Of a stretch of DNA of 64,000 bases, positions 41,001 to 53,247 are shown piece after piece (the stretch's first letter is position 1; every line of letters begins with the position of its first letter). This DNA is from Nautilus pompilius (lineage: Eukaryota; Mollusca; Cephalopoda; Nautilida; Nautilidae): assembly GCA_018389105.1 (NCBI GenBank), contig JACATO010002220.1:124001-188000 (forward strand), in the 5' to 3' direction. Position numbers and translations under genes: made by a program. The notes under the pieces were generated by a model. The model made no database searches, was not told the DNA's origin, and saw only the letters and a program-made list of their open reading frames with translations.

Positions 41001-44000
41001 GAGTTTCCTGTACATTTAGGGAAGGTACAAATTAAATTCATTCATTGAGCAGTTCTGTGAAGTGCTGATCTGGACGTTATTTACAGTTGAACGGATTTGG
41101 GGATGGATTGTATCTAACTTAGGCATCAGTCAGTCTACATTTTTTTAAGATGGAATTTTTGAAAGTTTATCATCCTTGATGGACTCTGTCTTGGAAGATG
41201 TTTCTGTCTTTGAATTGGTCACCTGAGTATCCTTCAATGGAACTGTATCAAAGGGGCTTTTGTCCCTGTATTTTTCTGCTGCTTCTGCCTTTGTAACAAG
41301 TATTTCTTTTTTGGCAGTTTGCTTCTGAGGTTGGAATATCTGATGAGGATATTTCCACTGCCATCCTTTTGCCAGATCCATCTTTTCCTTTTCTTTGTCT
41401 TATCTGCTTGACAATCTGCCAGACATTGTTGGAGGATTCAGATTTTGGCTCTCTTCCTTCAGCACCCATAGGCCTTAGTTTGGAACATCCAACTTTACTA
41501 AGTACTTTGACTTTTTTGGTTTCTTTTCTTCTAGCAGAAAGAGATTATCCCAGGCTGTTTGTGGTACAGAAATTGCAGTTTGTGAAGGCTATTTTGGATT
41601 GGCTTGGTTATAGCCATTTTCCTGAGTATTGTTTGGAAATATTAGGTCATTGCAAATGTTTGTCAGTTTTTATATTATGTTAATTTGGGGTTCATTTTTT
41701 TGCATACTCGTGAAGGTGCACGTAGATAAGTTACATGTGGTCTTGTAGCATGTGCTTTGACGTACATTATGCAAAACCTACCTTTTTAAAAATAATAAAA
41801 TGGATATTTGTTTCAGGATTCTGAGTGAAACATGGATATAAAAGTTGTTCGTGCCATTTTGCTTCACGAGTTCATACTGGGCCACAAAGCTAGTGAGGCA
41901 AATTGTAACATTAAGCAAATGTGGAGTGAGACCACAGCAAATAAGCACACAGTACAACGATGGTTTGCAAAGTTTCGATCAGGAGATGTGAGCCTAGAAG
42001 ATAAAGAATGTAGTGGACATCTTTCCGGCTGTGATGATAAATGTCTGAGAGCACAGTTGAAGCCAATCCAAGAAAAACAATGCAAAAAATTTCTGGAGAG
42101 CTTGATGTAAGCACTGCAACTATTTCCTGGCATTTTGATGCAATCGGTAAGGTGAAAAGGTTTGACAAGTGGACTGCAACTGGTGTCATCCGCTATAACT
42201 TCTTGCAATCTGGCGAAACCATCACAGCTGAAAGGTACTGTCATGAATTAAACGTTGTTCATCAGAAACTCTCCAAATGACAGCCGACATTGGTGAATCA
42301 AAAAGGCCCAATCCTGCTCCATGACAATACTCGTCCTCATGTCGCAAAATTGAACACGTTGGGGTACAAACTTCTCCCTCACACAGCCTATTCACCAGAC
42401 CTTTCTCCCACAGACTTCCACCTTTTCAAACATCTTGACAGCTTCCTCCATATGAAATTCTTCTCCAATCAAACAGCAATTGAAACTGCCTTCCAACAGT
42501 TTGTCGACTCCAGAAATCCAGAATTTTTTCAGAATGGCATAAATGTGTTTGTAACTCGTTGGCAGAAGTGTATTTATTGTAATGGCACTTTGATTAATAA
42601 ACATCACTTTCAGCAACAATATGAAGTCTCATTGTTGTGGTAAAAAAAACCAACAAAACGTTTGTAACAACCTAAGAAAAGGAAGGCTGGATAGCTTATT
42701 ATATTTGAAAGCTATCATAGTCTTTCCATATCCTCCAGTAGTAAAACGATGACCTTGGGGGCCTTGGGCAGCAACGGGATTTGTGCTACGAAGATTGTGG
42801 CATGCTCTATTTATTTATAAGGGAATCCTATATAGCGTGTTGGTAGTTGAGTTGTACCTACAGAAATCTCAACACCTGACTTAGCTAATATGCTCTGCAC
42901 GCACCAAAATTTATCTTACTATGACATTGTTCATTTGCTTTGGTTCAGGAAAACTGTCAAATTAATTGTCACATCTTAGAGAGGCGTCAGGCATGTCATG
43001 GAAACCAGTGTCCAAAATCACTTCAACTGGCATTGATGTAACCATGACCACCGCTGCTTCCTACTTGCAACTGCATCATAACAGTGAACCATTTGCCATT
43101 GTGTTGGGGAGAGTTACAGAAAGACCATCTTGCATTACATTCTGCATTTCTTTGAAAGCTGAAGCTCCTGGAGCGCCTGCAGGAGTTTTTCCTTTTGAGA
43201 TGGAGTGTTTTATCTCACCTCTCTTGGATGCTTGTTCTCCTCTGTAGAGGGCTGTTTGTATGGATTCTTCACTGGACCTACCAAAATAGGATCTCCCAGT
43301 GTACAGAAAGTTATGGCTGCTTCCCATTCTCTGGGCATTGAACTTAATGTAATACCAACAACATTATTTGCCTAGTTCAAGCTGATTCATCACAATCAGG
43401 TCAACGGTAGCTGGTAACCTGGATAGAAAGGTGTTACCCGCTTTTTTCCCCTGTAAAGTAATTCATTGGAAGTATACTGACTTCTATGGACCTCTAGCAT
43501 GCTGAAGTTGGTCTAATGGCTTGGTTTATCTGGTTCACTACTAGTAGTACTCAAGCTGGAGTGTAATTCCACAGCCCTGGGTATTGAAAGATGATTCAAT
43601 CTTACTCAAATGCTGAGTAATCAATCTGGTAACTGTAGAACAAATAATATCCAAAATCGACACAACGACAAACCGGGTTCTTTTTTTTCTTTTTTTGGCT
43701 TTATATCAAAGCTAATTTACTTATTTCTTGGAGAAATGTTGTATATTATAGAGAGGAGTTTGTGTTGAAAATCTGGTGAATAAAAATTAAATACTTTTAT
43801 TTTCTTGATTGTTGCTTAACTTTTGGAAGCCAGTGTAGAATGCCTGTAGATGCTTTTATGAGTAGTTCTGACGTGTCATTGGAGGTCATAAGTATAGGGG
43901 AGGGGAAAGCAACTTAGAAGTAGGAATTTGTTTTTTTTTTTTTTTCTGTTTATTGTTTTCATGATAAATTCTTTAAGAGTTTACTTTACCGAGTAAAGTA

Positions 44001-47000
44001 GTGGAGGAGGCAAGATGCTTTAAGTGGCTTTATGTAAAAACCAACTGATTGTTTTATACTAACTTTTGGCCACTTGCCCATAGTTAATTAAAGTTACTGA
44101 CAGTATTTTTTTTTTTTATTATTTTAAAGGCTGTATCATCTGTAAGTTTATAGTCCAACTGTTACCGTGGTAAGTTTGATATGTTACCATTGCGCTAAGT
44201 TGCTTCCCTTTAAATCCGAACTTGAATCCTCTTATCATTTCCGAAATGTCCGTGCTAGACTACTAGCTGCTTGAGATCACAGCTCTGTTATGTCATCCTT
44301 TGTATTAATATTTTATGGCAACTGCATCATCTTTTAAGTATCATTTTAAATATTTCAAATTAATTCTAAAACGATACAATCTGCATTAAAAAAAGCAACA
44401 CCCAAAAACTTGCTTCATGTATACAGGAATATAATATACTATTCCAGTTAGTAAGATATATATTTTTATTTGCAGTTCGCTTTGTACCGTTATTTGATGA
44501 CTTCAGCCAACATGTTTTCTTATTCTCTCAGTAATCCGAATTCAAATCAATCAACCAGTTTCTCTGTATAGAAATATTTATCTCCTCCATTGTTCATTTA
44601 AGAGTTTTTAACTAAATGCATTAAACGAACATGTAAAAAATACCATGTGATCTGACTTTACATAAATACTTAATTTTACCAAAAATTAAAATGCAAAAGG
44701 CGTTTGTAATTTTGATGCTGCTGACGTCTCTACATTGCGCATAGATTTTTGTTAATTTAATTTTTTATACGATTGAAAATTCACTTTGAGTCTACAGCAT
44801 CTCTATAGTTTAGGTTCCCCAGCCACCATTCTTCGACTTACCCACTTAGATGCTGCGTTGCCCACCAACTCATTTATTTAATCTTTTCATTTATTATATA
44901 TATAAAAACTCTTCACAAAAAATGATCAACGATCAGTCGTTTCCAAGCCTGCGGTGCTTGTGTGGTACATTGTCTATATTCTGGTTGAAGAGGACCTGCA
45001 CATAGAAGACAGAAACCTAAATGTGAATTGCACATATAACCTGTAATGTTAGTCATTTCTAGAACTGAATGATGTTGTAATTATCTGTGCAAATCACTTC
45101 TCCCGCTTAATTTGCATACATATTTGCACACAGTCCATGCACAGTATATAAGTCAGTTTTGGAATGAGTACCTCGATGTCATTTAACATAGAAGTGAGGT
45201 TGGCTCGGAATATTTGGATGGTTCAAGTTGGGCTGATGCAAGCTTTCCAGCACAATGTTCTTAACAGTGGGGAACAAACATGGTACTGTCGGACTGGTCA
45301 GTTTATGAAGAGACTTTGTTCAGATTGCTCAGGGGTTACAACCCGTTTGTGTAAGAATTGTTGTTTTGCCACTCCGATCAGAAGAAATGTTTTCCAACAG
45401 CGTGATTTCTCCAAAAATGACCTACAAAGAACAGCCGACTATAGAATTCCAACAGTTTGCAACAGGCTGCGTGCCAGTGGTATGCAGTTCCAGAATACTT
45501 CTGCTACACATTGTATCTACACTGCATCATTGACAGTTGAACACAACATTGCAACTGGAGTTTGAACTGTAGCGCTATGTTCGTTTCGCCCACTAGTCAA
45601 AATCCTGTCCAGAATTCTGTTTAATGAGTGCATCTTACAGGTAGCAGGACTCTACATACAACGGTGGTCTGCCCTTTTATACTGATACATTGTGGCCAAT
45701 GTATTGCTGTTCAGTAAGAGAGATTACAAGAACATTGTCAAAAATGTAACAAATTATACCTATCTATCCCTTATGTGTGTATTAGTATGCACAAACAATA
45801 TATCTTGATATAATTAATTTAGCCTGTTTACTTGGACCTGTTCTTTGACTTTGTTTTGTCTTGTAACCATAGCCAGCAATTTCACTGAAAATGGGTATTT
45901 TTTAACATTGTGCAAAGTATCAAATTAATTGGAAAAAGCAAGTCTTACTAATATATTAGTGTGAAAACTTCAGAATCAACACAAATTATTATGCTGATCT
46001 TTGGACACTTGCCCGACCAATTTGCGTTACCGACAAAATAGTGGTGGGGCAAGCTCTCCAGTTAGACAAAGGGATCTCTATCAGCTTTATCCCCCTTTAC
46101 CCAGTAAAAACTTGAAACTGTAGCCATGGTAACCCAGATATATATGGGGTAAAAAAAAACCATTAATGTTACTTACCTTATTGAAGAAGTCTTTAGAGGG
46201 AGAAATTGGGGGGAGTAGGGGATAAAAGGGATACCCATGAATCTGAAATCTGTTTTTTTTTTTTTTTTTTTATAATAAAATAAAAATAAAATGGTTTTTT
46301 CTTGTGTTGTATGCAAAATGAGGAGCAATTTACAAAATGTTTTCATTTTACTTCATGAGTAAATATGCTAGAAGTGTGGACCCACCCCTGAGGTGGCTTT
46401 GGTGCCCCCCCCTTTTTTTAAAATGTAGAATCCCGGTCGTTAATGAAATGTTTCCACAGGCTGCAGGATTACAAAGCTATTCATGCTATGTTTGCTCTCT
46501 GAGTGGGAAATGCATGGAGGTAGGGAAGTCTGTACAAACACACACTAGCAGCATTGACTAGATATTTTAAAATAAGTCTGGTGTTTTCCATAGCTCGCAC
46601 ACTATAGAGGTAGAGACCGACTGTCGGCGAGTCTTTCCGCTGTTGAATGGCTGTCAAAACAGCTGAGAGTGGACAGCATGAAGTGCAGGCATTCATTGCT
46701 TAACTACATGTCGTATATCGAAATCATAACCAACCTTTTATAAAAATGCTTTCAACGGTCTCACTTGGCTAGAAATTGAATTACTCAGATATAATGCATC
46801 ATTGTTATCACATGTGACCGTAGCAGAACTGTCAGTAAAGTGTCGTTCATTTTACAGACATTAAACACAGCTTTCCCCTGAGCTCTTTCGGCTTGGTAGA
46901 CATCTTTGAGACTGTGAGTAAACCCCGAAAATATCTGAATAGGTCATTTGTGCAGTCCAGTTACCAAACCTTTAAGCAAATTTAGAAAAAAAAAAGAATT

Positions 47001-50000
47001 CAGCTCTTAGTGCTAATACTTGTTTTTGTACTGATCAGCAAATAGCTAGCTGTATGTGAAGCAAACTGCTGCTTTTCACAGTTCTCCTGAAGTGATGTAT
47101 CTGTCTAGGGCTGAACTGCTGCCCCCATCAAGTGATGGGTTGTGTGACAACCCTGACAAACAGAAGGTTTTCTTTTTTTTTTTTTCTAGATGCGGTATAA
47201 ATTTAGAGTATTGGAATAAAATCCTTTAAGTTAGATTTATCAAATTCCTTTCTTTGCAACTACAATTATTGTTGTATGTTTGGCTTGACATGGATGTGTC
47301 CTAGTGGAAGTCAGGCAGCTTAAAAAGCCAATTCTTCTTGTTTTTCTTTATAGCTACATATAGAGATGAGGAGGCAACACCCTCGATATCATTTTATGCT
47401 GGCATAGTGGCTGAAGTTCCCACCAACAGAAATCGTCACAGGTAATAAATACATTGATGAGTAGACAGTGGATGAGCGCCATTGTCCTTGTAAATATTAT
47501 CAGATATTTGTAGTGTTGCCTCATTTTGGGAAGAGCTTTGACCCTAACCCTCTCCCTCAGTACATAATTTGATTTACTGCATTCGTTAAGTTAAAATTTC
47601 TAATTTTCTACATTTTATTTTTTATTCTGTAGAGTATATTGGGTTTTAGAGAGACCTGCTTGGTTCAGTGCCCTTAAGTCTACACTTAAGTTCTAGTAAC
47701 TGTTCTCTGCCTTGACTAATAATATCCACAAGATGGATGGTTCTAGCAACTAATATGTAATATTTGCCAATTGCTTTTTTATTAAACAGTCAAGGAATTT
47801 CTGGGTTAGTCTCGTGCACTTGCAATATTTAACTCAAATGGACAATTTCGTCTGTCAGGCTCAATATTTTAAAGCTGAAGGAGAAAAAGAACATTTGGAT
47901 ATTTATAATTATTCCTCTTACCCCAACCTATTATTAAAATGTTGATTTAAAAGCAACTAATCTCCACCTCCTGAATGCACATCATGATAAATGATAACCA
48001 ATCTCATTGGTTGGAAATGTTAGCACGAACTGTTAACGTAAACCCTTAGCCTTTTATCTTAACACTTTACCTTTGGCAAAAGATGTTGAATAAAAGATAA
48101 GGAATTTCCATTTAAATGAGTTTCGCTTAGATTTATTTAACTCTGTTCTGCCAATTTAGTTCTTCTCCATTCTTGTGTATACTTATGCATCCCAGTATGC
48201 AGTGAACATGTTGAATTTTTAAAGAAACGCATGAATTATGATCCACGCATTTAAAATCATAGATAATATTGTTAACGTGCAGATACTAACTAGGTGCATG
48301 GCGTGTAGAATAAAATTTCATACTTACAAAACAGGGCACAGGCAGAGCAGTTCTTAACAATAGATTAACAGTAATCCTTGCTTTGTTTTTGTTTGCAGAT
48401 ACCTGATATTTTTTGATGATGGCTATGCCCAGTATTGTACTCCAAAGGAGATTCACAAAGTCTATGAACAAAGTAAGTAAAGAATTCATGAGGTATTATG
48501 CTGTTGTGGTTGGGTAACATTTCTGTTTTTGTGAAGCCCAAATTTAGCTAATCTGTCGAGATCCTTGGACTATTTATGATGACTCACCATAGTATATAAA
48601 CTCTTTTGAGGAGTGCACCTGCATATTTATGGGCACACTCAATAGGCTAATCAGATTTTTTGAAAGTCAGATGCTAAAAACTAGCACTAGAAGTTGTATA
48701 TCAGATTTTAGATTGGAGTTTGAAAACCTGTTCTAACACTAACTAATGTGGCTATGTAATATCATCTAAAATTGGTTCGTGGTTTTAAATGTTTTATATT
48801 TAGTCTTGTTCAATTGTTGGTTTTCTAGTAAAGTCGTTAAAAGAAACAAGCACTGGATGTTGCTCTCTTTTCGCTACTGATAACAAAGTTACCGAGTGGT
48901 TTTTTTTTATCTTTTATATGTATGATTTTTATCTCTCTCCTTGGTAGCTTTCAGTGAAGGTTGGTATTTGCTATGGCAAAGAACAGTAAGATGCCCCCAT
49001 TGTTATAAAGTGTACGATGTTGATGTATTTTTCCCTGTGATACAGCTTAACGGAAGATACAATTAAAAAAGATGACTACATAACTTAAATTAGATGGGTG
49101 AAAAAGTGTTTGTTTTTGTCTTGTGTAGGTGAGAATGTTTGGGATGATATTCATCCTGACTCCCAAGAGTTTATCAGAGAATATCTGGCTCAGTACCCTG
49201 AGGTAAGCCTCCATGACATTTTGCCTTGGAAAACATACATGTGTATACTCAAATAAACACATCATCAGTTTTAATTCATTAATGCTCTCTTCTCTGCCTG
49301 TTATAGTTTTAATAAAGAGGTATGCTTTCATATTACTTAAAAATATATTCTTAAGTGCTATGTTTGCTATAGATTTAGTCTATAAAAATAAATAATGCTA
49401 CACAGTTAAAGCTGAAATGAATTTATTGTGGAGGAAGGATGATTAGCTATATGCAGATGGAACTTCTTAACTTTTTATTTGTATACACTGTGTGAAAACT
49501 AACAGGCTGTGTCAGATGTTTGAACAGTTGATAAACGAAAACGTAAAATGTTCTTTCTCTCTAATAATTATTAGATGCTTTTATAATATTAAATAATCCC
49601 TCAGAAATTTGGCTAGCTGTGTTTAGGGAAAATCATCTGCAAACATTGAACTCAGGTATGAGAGATAGCTTTGTTTTGATTCTTAATCTGTATAGTTGGA
49701 CGTTTTTCATCTAGCTGTGGGGGAAGAGAGTAGTCGAGATGATAGGAAATGTTTCTTCTCTTCCCTTAAATGTGACAACAAAACCAGATTTATGGATGCA
49801 TTTTTTATTGTGTCCTGTTCAAAATTTCGAAACTGCTTTGGTTTAAAATGTTGAGCATTGCTCATAAACAACAATACTACTACTATGCCTTGACATTTGG
49901 GGTCTAAGGATATCTCACAGCTGGGGAAGGTATCAGCCTTGGCATCCAAGCAAGTTATCTGGGTATATCTAGGGGTGTTTTCAAGATGATGATCAAGGTG

Positions 50001-52967
50001 TGAGCCAGTAAAGAGATATCCACAAAACTTTCACCATGTGTACTTGGGAATCTCCACTGGACTGCTTCATTTTTAGAAGTGGGAGGAAACGAGTGCTCAG
50101 GAGAAATCTATGTGACTGGCTGGTGAAGAAGTGTGAGAAGAAGCTGTGCCAGAGAAGTATGTCAAACCCAGCTGGCCTTGACTTGGGTTTGATCTTAAGC
50201 CCTTAGTCATGGCAGTCCAGTAGTCTAACTACCAACTGCCCAACAACATGTATTTAAGAAAGATGCTGTCATTTTTTGTGTGAATATTATGATGTGCATT
50301 ATAAACTATTTATCTTAAAACTTACATCAGAATGAGTGTCTATAAAGCCTACCTTAGATGTCCATCTGAAATATAGATTACAAAACAAGTCTAGACTGAT
50401 ATTTTAGGATACTTTTAATATCTGTCCGGGTTTATACTGTTACTCTGTTGCTGTCTAATACCTTTTTTTTATTTTGTGCTCCAGCGACCTATGGTTCAAT
50501 TACAGAAGGGGCAGATTCTTAAAACAGAGTGGATGGGAAAATGGTAAGCTGAATTCCATTTTGGGTACTTCGTTTTTATACCTGTCTCTAGCTTTAACTA
50601 GATACATGTAAACTGTTTTTTTTTTTGTTTTTTATTCAGATAAAATATGCAAAACTGTTTAGTTTTAAATGCTTAAAATATATTCCACTGTTTGTAGCTT
50701 TAATAAGTTAAAATTCTTGAGAAATTTGTAAAATCTTTATTTACTGAAGTTTTTATACAAATTTAAGAATAAAAAAAATGGCTCCTTTTGGTAAAAGCCA
50801 CAAACTTACTCTCAGATACACTTTCATTTTCCTTCTTTTTTTCTGTTTATCCATGGAACTGTTAACTAGATTAACAATATCTGCCTTACCTGTCTCTTGA
50901 GGGATTTTCTTTTTACTTTGCACCCCATATTTACCAGTACTGTCCAGCTGTTGGTTGATGTTAGGATACCTCTTTCCTGTCTATTTGGTTTCTAGGGTAC
51001 TTAACCCTTTACAAATTTTATGAAAGGGGCTGGCTGGCTGTCTTAATTGACCCGCATACTGGCATCAGCGCATATGGCATCCATCAGAGGAAGTTTTCTA
51101 AGCCAAGTGGAGGAGAACAGGGCACAGAGGTTAATCGCAGAAAGTCTCTACCAGAACTCTTTGTTTGTCTTTAGATGTGCGAGGAAACTCGCGTGGTTGC
51201 TAAACCAAGCTGATCCCAACTGGGATTCAAACTCATGCCCTCAATTGCTGTAGTTTAGTAGTTTACCACTGGACCACCATGCTGAGAAAGGAGATTTAAT
51301 TGAAAGAAAAGAACTGCTAAATTCCAGGATGCAAAACTGTTATGATTACGTTTGTCTGCCTTGTGTTCACATCTCATCTGTAGGAGTTTTTACTGTAATA
51401 ACAGATATTTTCCCCTACAGGTGGACAGCAAAAGTTATGGATGTTGATGCGAGCTTGGTTAAAATGTATTTCGCTGCTGACAAAAGGTCAGAATGGATCT
51501 ATCGGGGTTCAACCCGACTGGAGCCGCTGTACTCTGCTCTGGTAAGTGGAATCATTAGACATTCGTCCTTCAGTATGATGCTTGCTAAAAATCATTTAAT
51601 GATTAAATGGACCTCACCTTTTTGTTCGCGAAAGCTTGGTTAATTTATGAGAAAAGCATTGAAATGTAGTGCTTTTGTTATTTCTGATTATTGACAACTG
51701 CTTGTCCTGGCAAATGAGCGTTTACAGATGTGATGGAGGAAGGTAAGATGCTTATTATAGTAATCAACCAGTAAGCCTACCTTTTGTGTCTGGTGGCTGC
51801 TGCCAATCATTTGAGTGTGGTATGTTCTGTTGCAGCTTTCTCACTAATTTGCTGACCATTTCAATGTTTAAACACCAGCTACACAAGTAGATTGGTACAA
51901 AAAATTAGTGAGCATGTCTAAACACTGTTGATGACATCAGTATTCTGCCAACAGGTAGTTGGTGGCTCAGAGCCGTGCCAGGGAGGTGAACAGTTGAGGT
52001 GATTCTCTGTTGCCTTCCTCAATGAATGTGGGTATGTGGCAAAAGTCCTACCAGAAATCTTTGTTTTTAGATGTAGGAGGAAGCCCATACAGCTGGTTGG
52101 TGAAGAAGAAACCCCATTGGGTCCTGACTTGGATTCAAACTCCAACTCTCAACCCTTGCAGTCCAGAAGTTACCCACTGTGTTATTGCTCCGCCCACTTT
52201 TGACATAGTGTATGTTATTTGGAAATCTATGTATAGCACCCAAAGATATTGGAAATGGTCTATTTAGATGTGTAATTTAAGAGAAATTGAAAGAAATGTT
52301 AGATTTTTGTTACTTATTTTCTTACGAAATGCAAGCATTTATCACACAAAAAGGAAAAGCAGTTGAGTAAAATTATAAAGCAAAACAGTTACATTATGCT
52401 CTTCCTTATGATATAATCTTTTCAAAAGTGGTTATTGAATTTAAAAAGGATAGATTTATAGTGCATGCATATTTCATATCTTTACAGTTACCACTTGGAT
52501 AATTGTCCAACTCTTCTTTATTGCTAGTATGCTAGCTCGCAACGTTGTCCAGTCATTAATATTCTGACATGCATTGTTATACTACATTTACAGGCAAAAG
52601 CTGAGCATAATAAGTTGTCTGGAATTAAGGGACGACGCCACAATCTGGAAGCCCCTAGGAGCTCCTTTAAGAAGCCTGTGGTGGAATATACAAGGGTCTC
52701 AGAGGATCTCAAAATTGAAAGTCTTTCAGGTAGTGCAGGAAATCTTTCTTCCAGAAAATACATAAGGCTTAGACAGCAGGAAAAAAATAAAGGGGGGACA
52801 GGGTTAAACATGTTTTTTTTTTTTTATAATAGAAAGGAATTTTTAAATAAAGCAGCATCAGAATATAATAAAAGTTACAAACCAGCTGATTTGTTTGGAT
52901 CATTGTAAATATTTAGTTTGTTCTTAGATTTGGTGGTAATAAAGCTAAGATGAAATGGAAGATTTAT

Positions 52968-53025
<58 letters not shown>

Positions 53026-53044
53026 TCCATCTCTCTCATCTCCA

Positions 53045-53082
<38 letters not shown>

Positions 53083-53143
53083 CTCTCATCCCATCTCTCT
53101 CTCATCTCTCTCCTTCTCTCTCTCTCCTCTCTCATCCATCTCT

Positions 53144-53181
<38 letters not shown>

Positions 53182-53192
53182 TCCATCTCTCT

Positions 53193-53247
<55 letters not shown>

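Larger units (their letters stand above)
38807..43835 (-). mobile_element. Tc1-like inverted-repeat pair enclosing a nested composite (about 5 kb)
   Basis: CACTGGCTTCCAAAAGTT at 38807 has an exact reverse-complement partner ending at 43835, and TA flanks both sides (38805-38806 and 43836-43837). Directly inside the left end, the minus strand codes a Tc1-like transposase C-terminus. Tc1 elements are normally about 1.6 kb. The extra length is a LINE fragment and a mariner copy lying within, so this is best read as a nested insertion. The transposase N-terminal half was not found and is probably deleted. Confidence 0.7.

Noticed and set aside
43966..44200. Palindromic GTTACCGTGGTAA resembling an X-box
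   Set aside because: Single short motif in deep intron, expected by chance.
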